From Botrytis cinerea B05.10 (taxonomy: Eukaryota > Ascomycota > Leotiomycetes > Helotiales > Sclerotiniaceae): 64,000 nt of DNA. Below the pieces are notes generated by a model, which did not search any database, was not told the origin of the DNA, and saw nothing but the letters and a program-made list of their open reading frames with translations. The DNA lies in the NCBI RefSeq assembly GCF_000143535.2, contig NC_037317.1, positions 992,001-1,056,000 on the forward strand, given 5' to 3'. Made by a program: the position numbers and the translations under genes. Of the stretch, positions 46,934 to 58,402 are shown in pieces (position 1 is the stretch's first letter; each line of letters begins with the position of its first letter).

Positions 46934-49308
46934 ATGTATCTTCCATTTCTCGGACGGCTCTGCCCGTAAGTTTTCTGCTTAATTGTTATATGTGACAATT
47001 GCTGATCAATCATACAGGAGCGAATATTTGGCACTGATAAGCTCGTTCTTTCTTGTTGGGTTAGAAGCAATAATTAGAATATTGACATTGGCACTTCGTA
47101 TGTTCCACCCCACTATTTGCCATCGTTGGAAGGACCATCTAACAATGGCACAGCTTCGACGATTATAACGCTATGTTATCGAGGTTCGAGGCGCCTTTTC
47201 AATCGATTCACATCTCCAGCAGCTAAGAAATCAGAGACACGAAAGCAAGGTTGGAGCAGTCTTTCAGTAGAATCTGAACGAAAAGGACTGACAAACTCAG
47301 ATATATCCACCTCGATTCGAAATGCTTCAGATTTTGTAGATCTCTGCGAGTTAGCTGGTTATTATGCCGAAGAGCATGTCGTACAAACCAAAGATGGCTA
47401 TCTGCTATGCGCTCATCGACTTGGTTGGAAGAAAGGAGAAGAAAATATGAAAGTCAACAGTGGACCCGGTAGCATCAAAAAACCTGTTGTATACCTACAC
47501 CATGGCTTGCTCATGAATAGCGAAGTATGGGTTTGTTTGACTGATAAGGAGAGATGCTTAGCCTTTACCCTGGTGGAAAGAGGTTACGATGTTTGGGTAA
47601 GTTGGGTCCATGTCACCTTATGCACACATGAGAGACTAAAGATTTTTAGCTTGGAAACAATCGTGGAAACAAATACTCCAAGAAGTCCATCCACCATTCA
47701 CCTACAGACACAGCTTTCTGGGACTTTTCTATGGATGAATTTGCCTTTTATGATATCCCTGACACCATCCAATACATTCTTGACACAACCTCTGCGCCAT
47801 CATTATCGTATGTTGGATTCTCTCAAGGAACTGCCCAGGCTTTTGCAACTTTGGCTGTCCACCCGAAGCTCAATGACCAGATCAATGTATTCATTGCCCT
47901 TGCGCCCGCTATGTCTCCAGCTGGACTTTCAAATGGTATAGTGGATGCACTTGTCAAAGCATCACCTCAGGTTCTATTTCTTCTTTTCGGTCGTCGCTCT
48001 ATTCTATCATCGGCTACTATGTGGCAATCCATACTTTACCCTCCGATTTTCGTGCGTCTCATTGATATGGGGTTAAAATTTCTTTTCGGCTGGCACGCCA
48101 AGAATATGTCCACATCACAAAAGCTCGCAGCGTACCCTCATCTGTATTCTTTCACTAGTACCAAAGCAGTTGTTCACTGGTTTCAAATCATCCGCACGAA
48201 GTCATTCCAAATGTACGATGACGAGCCCCAACCTGTTTTGGGTGGCGTAAACAAATACACCAAAGTCGCCAAATTTCCAACCCGCAACATCAAAACACCA
48301 ATTGTATTGCTGTATGGTGGCAGCGACTCACTGGTCGACATCAATGTAATGCGAAAAGAACTTCCGCCTCTCACAACTCACATTGAAATCTCCCACTATG
48401 AGCATCTCGATTTCTTATGGGCTCGAGAAGTCAACACTCTAGTCTTCCCGCATGTTTTCGACGCTTTAGAATCCTTCTACAATGCAGAGCATTCGAAAGA
48501 GGAGTATGAACATTATAACCGCGCCCGTACCAACTCAATTCGCATTGGTGCCATGAACCCCAGACCATTGACTTATCTTAGTGAAGAAGAGAGTGGAAGT
48601 CGTCAATCCTTAGGAAGTGGAACATATGTCGATGTAGATCAAACTACCATGTTACAACCTGGCGACGAATCATCGGCCGATCTCGATACACCTGAAAGCA
48701 CATATAACCATAATAGTGCACGGAAACGCGCTAAGCTCCATTCTAGGAACTCATATATAGACGATGACGCCTCAACCGAAACCTCGCCTGTTGGCGCTAA
48801 TACATCTAATACTCCCTTTCCCCAATTCGACAGTTCGCATCGTGCCCTTAAACCCAAACCTCAGCCACATCCTGAAGGCGGAGAGGGAATACCTTCAACA
48901 CCCCCATCCCATTCACACTCTTCTCAACCAAACTCCCGCATCCCTATCACAACCCCCTCCCCACAAATGCATTCCCAATCCACTCCCGCTCGCTTTAGGA
49001 AATCTCTACGCAGTGTTTCTATCGGCAGCAATATTTCTTTCGACACAAAAGGAAACAAAAGTAGACCAGGAAGCATAGGTGGAAATGGTATTAGTCTAGG
49101 CGTAGGACGTGCTGTAGGGGGCGTTGTATCAGGGTTAGGAGAAGGGAGTAGGAGTAAAGAAGATGTGTATATTAGTGATGGAGCGAGGAGTAGGGGAGAC
49201 AGTAACGCAAGCGCGAATGATACGGGGAAAGACAGTGGGGGGAGCATGAGGGGGTTTGGGGGAGTATTGAGAAGAAAGTCGGAGAAGAAGGGGAGTGAAG
49301 GTGTTTAG
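46934..49308 (+). CDS. TGL1: TGL1-type acid lipase / steryl ester hydrolase
   Basis: Hydrolyses steryl esters and/or triacylglycerols, in yeast on lipid droplets. Four exons (46934-46965, 47018-47097, 47154-47596, 47650-49308) give 737 aa. The N-terminus has a hydrophobic membrane segment (YLALISSFFLVGLEAIIRI). The AB-hydrolase-associated lipase region follows (ELAGYYAEEHVVQTKDGYL). The oxyanion part is VVYLHHGLLMNSEVW. The join DVW|LGNNRGNKYS is a family signature. The nucleophile elbow is VGFSQG (Ser243), the acid Asp lies in YGGSDSLVD, and the His in HYEHLDFLW. The last ~230 residues are disordered and Ser/Pro/Gly-rich, with many potential phosphosites. This extension is longer than in yeast Tgl1 (548 aa from memory). 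All joins are in phase. Confidence 0.9.
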
Positions 49309-50305
49309 CATTGATTAATGAGAGAAGAGATTGGATAATGGATGTATGAGTGTTGGAAATTGGTAATTAAGGGAAAGTACGATTTGAAGACTAATTCATT
49401 CATCAGCATGACGGATTGAACGATGGAGAATCCTGATGCATCTGTATATAGAAAGAAGAAGCAAGAAGAGACGATATGAGATTAGAATGATCGCACTCTC
49501 TTATAGGAACAGGCGTTTGTATTGGGTTGGAATCTGTTGTAAATGGAGGAAGAGGCTTCTTGATTTTTGTTTCTGAAGCAAGCGAGGTACATATGGCATA
49601 TCTACTCGAGCACATACATATACACATATGACATGCATAATATATATAATCTTACTCACCAACGAGAAAAACAATAGCGTCAGTCTGATGTTTCCTAATG
49701 ATTTTAGAATAACCCAAGCTCATTGCGAAAGAGCATTCTTGGTGAAAATATTCGAAGCTCGCCAGGACTGACTAGCATTGAAAATAACTGGACTCGTCAT
49801 TTCGATTAATAAACGCAAAGCTCATCGAGACGATTCTTTCCCTGCAGATTCCGAACTATGTAGTTGATTTCGCGAACTTCTCGCTAGGTAGGTTCTGCAG
49901 AAATGACAACAACTCGTCACTGTGTCTGTGAATGAAGGAAGTTATTAGGTTATTCAATAACTCATTTCCGTGCTCTGTTAAATTCATTCGCATAGCTAGG
50001 TATTTTACTTATTAGAATATCTTCGCCCAATACACCCACGTTCTTTGCTTCTGCCCTTTCTTATTCGGTTATTTGATAGTTTATTAATACATTCACTGGA
50101 AAACATCTCCAATCCTTCACTCTCTTTGCAAACAATTCGATATAGATACAATGCACCAAAGGATATCTTTAACTCAAATCCCCGATTCGTTCTCTTCAAT
50201 TATCCAAACCTGGATATGCTCGGTGATTCGTAGCGGCCCAACGACAAATGCAAAACCAAAATTCTTATAACAATACAGTGTCAAATATCGAGGCTATACC
50301 CCGAT
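49309..50305. other. Intergenic, convergent 3' flanks
   Basis: Between the lipase and the MFSD10-like gene. AT-rich, with short frames only. No feature identified. Confidence 0.6.
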
Positions 50306-51984
50306 CTACAACTCCCCCACTTCCCCTTTAACATCCCCAATCTTCTTCCCTTTCTCCCCCCCTGGAGTCTCTAATCCAAAAGTAACTAATAATGCCACCC
50401 CCATAAGTCCCACACCTCCAATACTATACGCCACTTCTCTTCCCGCCCACCAATAAACACTTGTGAATAACAATGGTCCTAGCCCTCTTCCAAGTTGACC
50501 CCAACTTCTTAGGTTTCCCAACTTTCCACCCCTTTCATCCTCGCCTGCTTCGAATGAACTAAGTGCATTAAGACCCGTGACAACTGTTGCAGTTGTGACG
50601 GCCAAGAGAGTAGTGGCTAAATAGAGACCTGCAACGGTATTGATGCGAGCGAGGAGAAATAGTGCGCCGAGACATGAGACTACACCTATGCGAACGGAAA
50701 GAAGAGGCGGAAGACGTCGAGTTACTCCTCCTTGAAGAAGAGATGCTACAAGCCCCATATATCCTAAAAGACGACCATTGCGCGAGGATGTATAGCCGAA
50801 AAGGTCGTATGTCATAAAAGGAAGGGAGAATTCCATGCCAGAGAAGAACAGAATGAAAGAAAGATGGGTAAGGTTGAGTAGGAAGTGGGAATTCGTTCTT
50901 CCCTGCTTCTTCACCCCATCAGTACTCGAGGATACCATTTTAGCTTGCGTCTTCTTAGTCGAAGAACCAGCTGCCTTGGTAACCCCATTTGTAGCAGCCG
51001 GCTCCCCATTCAACTTAGCCTGCGCAACCTTACTAGGTAATGTCTCTGGCAAGCACATATACAAATAAATGGTTTCTGTCACAATCAAAAACAGAGAGAA
51101 TCCAGCCGCTGTAGCAAAAGGATTTGCCTGTACAGTACTGATTGTACTAAGCCAAGCACCTAATGCAGGTCCAAAAGTAAAGCTTATGCTGAAACATATT
51201 CCCACCAACGCCATTGTTGCACCACGTTGTTTCTCGTCCGATATATCTGTAGCGATTGCAATTGCGAGTTGAACATTGCCTTCTGAGAGCCCGCCTACGA
51301 CGCGCGAGAGGAGAAAGGTTCGGAAATCGGTAGCGCATACCCAGAGGAGGACACTGAGGATGTTGCCAGTCATACTGGCGAGAAGCGCTGTGCGACGACC
51401 ATACTTATCTGAAAGGGTGCCGATTATGGGGGACGCGAGAGCTTGGAGAAGACTGTGACGAAGGATATTAGCAAAGCCGAGACAAAAGGGGCAGCGAGTT
51501 ATGATTGCGTACGAGAATAAACTCCCAAGAGCTCCGCCCAGCAACACAATATCATATCGAGAGTCGATTGGTTTCGCGAATGATGCTTTGTATGTATTGA
51601 GATATGTGAGGATATGTGCGAGAAGAGTAGGAGGTTCGGAAGAAGAAGAAAAGGCAGTTGGCGCCTCAAGACTGTTTCCATATTAGATATCTATCCGGAT
51701 AGTTAGAGACCAGATAAACGTACTTCCTATAGAATTCCAGCAGCTTTGGAAATAGAGGCAATATGAATGTGAATCTGCCCAGGTAGCGTGTTAGTTTACT
51801 ATCCTTATGCCTACCCGTTTTATGCGGAAGGTATATCATACGAGATCTAAAATTGGTGTTAGCTATTTGCCATGTTTCGCGATCGAATCTGCCCATTGTG
51901 TAGACGCACCAAATCTAATAACAGCGAAAAGAACACCACTTTCAACACCTTCTTTCTGGTCGCTGGATCTACCGGCGCCGCCAT
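50306..51984 (-). CDS. MFSD10/TetA-like MFS transporter with 5-nt micro-exon
   Basis: Major facilitator of the TetA/MFSD10 type, probably an organic anion or drug transporter in an internal or plasma membrane. Five exons give 478 aa: 51984-51910, 51846-51842 (5 nt, ATCTC), 51774-51724, 51671-51513 and 51452-50306. The start MAAPVDPATRKK is followed by the first transmembrane segment, assembled as FFSLLLDL|IS|FTFILPLFPKLL. Motif A is GTLSDKYGRR, followed by SRVVGGLSEGN and GPALGAWL. The central loop is Thr/Lys/Ala-rich. Without the micro-exon the frame is lost; both flanking introns have CTAAC branch sites close to their acceptors. The plus-strand frame over exon 1 is treated as a shadow. No neighbour explains its substrate. 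Confidence 0.87.
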
Positions 51985-53478
51985 TCCGAAAATATGTTGA
52001 CTTGTCTCTCAATGTGTCAATTCAAGCCGCCCTGATGTCGCTGCCAAATTTACCCAATGAAGAATTTACCCGTTATCAAAAATCCACTCCGGTTCCAAAA
52101 CCAATGAAGAGTTCACCAAAGGTATTTCTACACAGTAGAAGCAAGAATTTAGAAAGAAGGAAGTTGAAAGACTATCAAAGAGAAATGCAAGAGGTATATG
52201 TATGATGTATCATTGTTCAAACTTATACACAAACACCAATACGGTGGGACCTGCCTTAGAAGCTTGCCCTGACATTGTCCTGTCATAACCCAGACAGTTA
52301 CTCCTCACAAGCTCCTTCAATCAACCCTTCTCCACAGGCATGGAACATTTCGCTCCCGAGCCCTTTGAAAAAATAGTTCACACAGAGTACACGTCCACTC
52401 CTCGTAAACCTCGGACTCAGTATGCACACTACACTAAAAAAAGACCATGTTCGCCATGCCTTTCGCCTTTCTGCAGCCACGGCCCCGCTCAAAGTACCGG
52501 TCATCCGGTATCTATCTGAAGATTACCTATTTGTTTACAAGTCCGAATACGTCGATTTTTGATTGGGCTGGTAGCAAAGAGAGTTTGGTTTTATGTTTAT
52601 CGTGCATATGGGTAGGTGGTATGAAAGCTCGTCTAAGGGTAATCAGAATGCTTGATACTGTTTCTTGAATTTAGCAAATGGTCACGAAAGCATCTCTTAC
52701 CACTGGACACTTGGGGGAGATTCTAGATTTAACGTGATGAGCCAGCCCAACCACGCCACCAAAGTCAAAAGAAGAATTCGTCATTCTGAATTCGTTAAGA
52801 ACCTAAAGGGGGGAGGGCCAAGGACTTAAGAATGATAGTCGAATCCCATCTTCTCTTGTATAAGTAGATGCAATTCCCAACAGCTCATCAGTCCCCCCCT
52901 CTCATATCTTGTGCCTCTGTACACTTTACCCAATCCCACTTCGACTAACTCAACATTCGTGCTCTTCGCAAAACTAATCTGTATCATTCATACTAATACA
53001 TCTGCTTCTTCTCCCATCAGGCATCAGAAATATTGGCCCTAATGTCACATCCAACCATCGGTGTTTCAAAACACCAAAGCTCTGTCCAAAGCTGGGCATA
53101 ATCTTTTCATTCACATCTAATCCACATACATAAACACATAGATACAATAGTCCCTCCCTTCGCCACTTTCAAAACCAGATCATCACCATGAAGTCTTCGA
53201 ATGATATGCAACTCCTTGAAATGGAAATTCGATTGGAATCTTTCCTTTCCTTCGTTCAACTTTTCATAAAATAGGAAACGGGTATGTTTTATCATCATAA
53301 CTCTCCAAAAGCCAGCCGGTATCTCCCGATATCTTTGCAAAAATAAGAAATCCCATGTCATATACCACGAATAAGAAGCAAGAAAAAAATGACATTCCTC
53401 GCTCCCCAATTCATCATGCTCTTGTTACCCATACATCGGGAGCAGGAAAAATCACGTATCGGAACCCTAGCATATTTT
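51985..53478. other. Intergenic region of 1.5 kb
   Basis: Upstream region of the MFSD10-like gene and 3' flank of the ceramide synthase. Frames below 80 codons; none supported. Confidence 0.55.
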
Positions 53479-55101
53479 CTAAACGCCTTTATCACAACCA
53501 ATCCTTCCCAGCAATTCCTTTCTATCGCTGTGTCCTGGGATGCTTACGCCACTTGCACTGCTCGTAGTCTTCTTGTATCGACTATTTTTCGATGTTCTTT
53601 TCTCCAAATTCAATTCTTCGACGCCGACTTCTTCCTCATATGGCTCTTTTTCTAACAGAGGAACTTCCTCGGGAAAGGGTTCCTCATCCAAATCGATATC
53701 TTCCTCTTCTTCCTCTTCGTTGTCACTTCGTGTATCATCTGCTTGGCCACCTCTGATGACTTTGATAGCAACTTGAACAATCATCCAGAACCACATTAGT
53801 GTGATACCTTGAAGGAAAAGCAAGGCACTAAGGAAGCCCCATTTAATGTTATTATTCCAACAAACAACTCCGACTGGATCTTGAAATGGCTTGAAGAGGT
53901 GTCCAAAGCGATCAGGAGGCGGGAAAGGACCTGAGATAGAACCGTTTTTACCCTGGTAACAACCATAATTGATCACCCTTGGAATATCCGCCCAAACCGA
54001 ATAGCAAATGATAAGATAGAAAGCATGACGGGCTGTTACCCACGAGAGCATGAAAAGTCCGAACATCAAATCGCATAATCTATCGTATCCGAGGTATTTG
54101 AGACATTTTGCAACCTATGGAAGATTACTGTTAGCTCTCGTTAGGTAAAGGGTGCAGGAGGGGTGCTTACTGGAAAGAAAAGATCTACTACGTCCATCAA
54201 ACAAAGAATTACATTTGCAACTTTCGTTTGATGATAACCATAACTTGTGAAAATCAACGCAGTTGTAACGATATGGTGAGCAAACATTTGCCAATGATCC
54301 TTTCGACGTGCCTCGATATTGATGACAATAATCTGCTGAAGCCAGAAGGCATATTGGACGAGGATATACCATTTTCGAAGCCCACCAACCTCTCGATTAG
54401 GCCAATTAGTCCATAGCTCGCTCAAATTCCACCAGTAGTCTGAGTTGACGTATATATACTATACGTGTATTAGCGAAGAGGTTTTCAAAGGGTTTTAGAA
54501 TCCAACTAACCATTCCCAGTGTCCAGAACACAGAATAATAGATCATAAGCCAAGCCTGCTCAGCAAATCTCGTCTCATCCCTCGCGTTCTTCACCCCACC
54601 CTTTCTTGCCAATGGTCTTAATACATAATCCATGAAAGCAGCGCGAAGTCCTGTGAAGATAACAATCCAATAGAACACTAACCAAGCATCATTCCAACCG
54701 GCGCAATACTCGCCAGATTCTGGATTGTAGTAGGAAAGCTCGAAGAATTTGCGAGTATGTCTGCGGGCTCTTGGAAAGCACATGTGCGTTAAGGAAAGGA
54801 GCATCAAAAGATTGACAGATAGTCCTAAGGCTCAATATTAGAGGAGAATCCCGGAAAACGAATGAAGTAAAGGAATCTTACCAGTTTGATGGTCCACAAC
54901 AAATTTGCAAATGATATCCAGGGGACTATCATCTTTCCTTTTGGCCTTTCTTTTGCCCATCATTGGACGAGCTGGAAATTCCGTTGAATTATCCAGTTTC
55001 TTCTCTATATGAATAACAGAGTCTCCATTTTGATGTGCCCACTCTGACGCAGCTTCGTTTGTCCCATCTTCAATCGTATCGATTGGAGAAGTAGAGTTCA
55101 T
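53479..55101 (-). CDS. LAG1: LAG1/LAC1-type ceramide synthase
   Basis: Acyl-CoA-dependent ceramide synthase of the ER membrane, joining a fatty acyl chain to a sphingoid base. Four exons (55101-54882, 54824-54511, 54458-54171, 54114-53479) give 485 aa. The N-terminal ~75 residues are cytosolic and basic (MMGKRKAKRKDD). Several transmembrane segments follow. The TLC/Lag1 motif includes WPNREVGGLRKWYILVQYAF, the catalytic His pair in FAHHIVTTALIF, and DVVDLFFP. The tail is acidic (DNEEEEEEDIDLDEE) and then basic, as in fungal Lag1 proteins. The start MNSTSPID is chosen over an upstream in-frame leucine-type start because it is the first ATG after a plausible leader. Whether it is the LAG1 or BAR1-type paralogue cannot be decided by eye. 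Confidence 0.92.
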
Positions 55102-56666
55102 GGCGACTTGAAACAAGTAGAGAGGAAGAAACGTAAATTTTGAATTGGTGGTTAAACAATTGTTGAGGTTCAATTGAGTGAGGAATACATATATTGCTCT
55201 CTCATTTGTCCTTTGGAAACCCGAAATATCAAATGAGTGATTATATCATAGAATATCTTACTTCTCGTATGTTATATGAGAATGCAACCAGTCCGGATTC
55301 GAGTCAAAACGAATGTGGGTTCGAGAGAGTATATAATTGAAAGGTGGATGGGACAGTTTTGAATTATCTGGCAGTGAGCAAAGAAGAAGGCGGTGAATGA
55401 AGTGAGTAATTGACTGTGCTCAGCGAGTATTGTACAGTACTTGGTTTTTTTTTTTTGACGAGCGATTTGCAGCAACCAGGTGGGTTCAGATTGGATCCAA
55501 TTTGAGTGAGTGGCTGCAGCGTCACAGTAGCAAAAAGAAGGGGTACGTTTTACATTTGAGAAAAAAGGCGGTCCGATCGACGAATCAAATTAACGATACT
55601 GTCATCGTGCGGACGGGTCAGATTCGAATAGAATGCATTTGTGGATGTGTGAACTACGAAGGCTCAGGCTCAACAGGAGACGATATCTGAACGACAGATA
55701 CTACAAATTACCAAGGTGTTCAGAGATAAATGTATGCAGTGTATCGAAGATGTTCTATCATCTCTCAAGTGACTCAGCTCAGATACTACTAGGAGGGGAC
55801 TCGGGAGGGGAAAATCCCTTGGTAAACGAGGAAGGAGAGAAAAGGAAGAGAACAAGCACCTTTGCACCTTTGCACCTTTAGATCCTCTCTTTTCCCCACC
55901 TTCATGTTTCCAAAGGGGTTAAGTACACCAAACAACGGCCCACGATCAGCATTAGACTGGCTTGAGTGGTTATCTTGGCTTCTATCTGACTTCAACGACC
56001 ACTTTTTTCTTCGGGAATATACTCTACGGGAGTCGAGAGACCCTCTCCCCAACTATGCACTTAGTGTTCAGGGTTTAGATTAGCTCACAGCCGGTATTTA
56101 GAAAGCCAAGCTATCTAGCTAATCAATAGTTTAGTTTGTCAATTGATTCAAGAAGGTCTCAGTATGAAGGGCTGTCTTCTAGACGCTACAAGGAATACAT
56201 CATGCAAGTATCGTACCGCACCAGCATGTGCGCACTGCACACAACACAATAACTTTTTCGTTGAGGAGGTTTTTTCGGGATGGGATGTTTCGTTACCCCT
56301 TCGGTATTAGTTAGACCCCTGACCCGAATAGGAGGGGGCGATTCATCAGGATCAGACCTGTCGTACCTACACATCTTCGGTCAAAATTAAATGGCAGAAA
56401 AGACTCGAGTTTGCATTTTGTGAACCGACAGCATAACATTGAATATGAGTTTGCTTCATGTAAAGGGGAAAGAGCTATCGAAACAAATAAACCACCCCCG
56501 GAAAGATCCCAAAAACCCCACAGGAATCTCATCCTAATAGTACCAGCTTTCAAATTAACCCATAACCCCATAATTTTTTTTTGCCCATTGAAAGTTGTAT
56601 TTAAAAGCAAGATGGCATCCTACTTCGGTCATTTCCCGATGCCACTATCTGACCATAGCATCCTCT
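55102..56666. other. Intergenic region of 1.6 kb
   Basis: Promoter side of the ceramide synthase and 3' flank of the BI-1 gene. Includes poly-T at about 55,446-55,457. Frames are short and without domain or splice support. Confidence 0.55.
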
Positions 56667-57719
56667 CTAGTTATTTTGTTGGCTGTTGAGGATTCGGAGA
56701 ATGGCCAAAAACAGGTTGATGATGTCAAGGTAAAGACTGATAGCTGCTGCAATCTCCTCCTCCACGTGAGAATGTCTCATAATGAGCTGGGTGTCAACGA
56801 GAATGTAGCCGGAAAAGATAAGAGCGGCGATACCAGAATAAATCAACTCAACCGTACTGTTGTTTGGGAAGAACATGGCCATGAATCCGAAGAGAATCAA
56901 TGCCCAAAGTCCACCAAAGAGATAAGGCATCCATGACGTAAAATCATATTTGGTTTGGCAGGCAAAGAGTGTCAGCGCAACAAATATTCCGGCGGTAAGT
57001 AAGACGGCTTGAAGAACAATGCGAGAATCAAATGTCGACACGATAACCGATATCGAGTATGCCTCGAGCGCTGTGAATCCTCCAAGAAACAACAAGTTGG
57101 TTGGGTATGACTTTCGCTTCCAGTAGGTCAAGAGCATGAAACCAATTGCGCCAAACATCTACAAATATCAGCATTGCCCTAGTGTTGCTAGAAGAATCTA
57201 ACATACCGAAGTCCATAACATCCAAGTGTTTGACTGAATCCAAGTTTTGTAGGATTCGCTGAAGAAGGAGACAGAGCTTAGAGCGGCTGTGGCAATGAGT
57301 TGTACAGAGCTGACAAGGAAATTAGCACAACAAATTCATGTTGGTAGAGTTGCGCAATACTAACAGGATAGTGTAGACTTTTCGGACAAACTAAAAGGAA
57401 TGTTAGAAATTAGACAGTCTGGTTGTTGATGAGCCAGCTCTTCATACCTGCATTCGTATCTCGATAGTCGCTTCGGCGACGGAACCTCCAAACTACACCT
57501 TTGTTAGATTATATCTTGCGAATGTTAAGCCGTAGGTCTTTTGTATACCTTGAAGTCATCCGGAATGTTGTCCTCACTGCTTCTTGGTCCTCCTAGGAGA
57601 GCATCATTGTCCGCAGATGCAGAAGGTTCGGCATAAGATGGAGGGGCTTGCGAATAATGTACGGGATCATCGAGCGAGTCCCGTTGGGAAGCGGGAGTGT
57701 ATTTTGTGTTCGACGCCAT
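56667..57719 (-). CDS. BXI1: BXI1/BI-1 family membrane protein (LFG type)
   Basis: Transmembrane BAX-inhibitor-motif protein, a calcium-leak/cell-death-modulating family of the ER, Golgi or vacuole. Five exons (57719-57549, 57492-57448, 57390-57365, 57309-57207, 57158-56667) give 278 aa, two of them only 45 and 26 nt. The N-terminal ~55 residues are Pro/Ser-rich (QAPPSYAEPSASADNDALL), as in Lifeguard-like members. The join FKFGGSVAEATIEIRMQ and FVRKVYTIL is a family hallmark. Seven hydrophobic segments follow, with GFTALEAYSISVI, YSGIAALIFSGYILVDTQL and HVEEEIAAAISLYLDIINLF (BI-1 signature). The C-terminus is LRILNSQQNN. Exon phases all close. Confidence 0.92.
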
Positions 57720-58402
57720 AGTTTATTGGTGTCTCGAATAATGGTTGTTGATGATTTGCGAATGCACTGCGATAATGGCGTTGAAAAGTTGAATAGTGAT
57801 GTTGAAATGATTGAGTCTAGATGAGGCGCTGCGGAGAGGCACTGATTAAAGTACCGAGGAAGCCTAACGTAATGTATGTAATGTCATATGATGATGGGGT
57901 GTAACTGTATGACTAGCGCCGCCTCCTCAAAGGAAAAATGTGCGTGATTTGTATAGCTATCTAGGTAATTGAAACATGAAAATAATTGTTGTCGCAGTAT
58001 AATTAAAGATGTCTGTCAAGTATTCGTGGTGAATCAACATGTCAATTTACGACATCAAAGTTTTGCACCCATGATATTCGCCATACTCAAGCACAAGACA
58101 AGAAGCACATCACCGAAATTATCATATACACCAAGGTAGCTATGTTGTTTTCAAAAATTATTGACCTAATAAGAAATAAATATCGATTTAGCTGCACATT
58201 AGAAGGCAATAAGAAACTACGTTATTAGCTTTTTGAGGAGCCAGAATAAATGCAGCGCCGTCAACGACCTGCAAAAAAGAAAATCCCCAGCCCCAGAAAT
58301 CCGAACGAAAGCGTATGCAGCAATCGACAGGCCTCTTCATCGCCACCAGTCATCCATCCATGTTTTTACGCATAAACACATTTCCCCTGTACATCATCAC
58401 CA
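57720..58402. other. Intergenic region
   Basis: Upstream region of the BI-1 gene and 3' flank of the septin; nothing else seen. Confidence 0.6.

Noticed and set aside
51807..52205. 132-codon plus frame over exon 1 of the MFSD10-like gene
   Set aside because: Overlaps a well-supported exon and both its introns on the other strand; no domain seen. Only transcript data could revive it.
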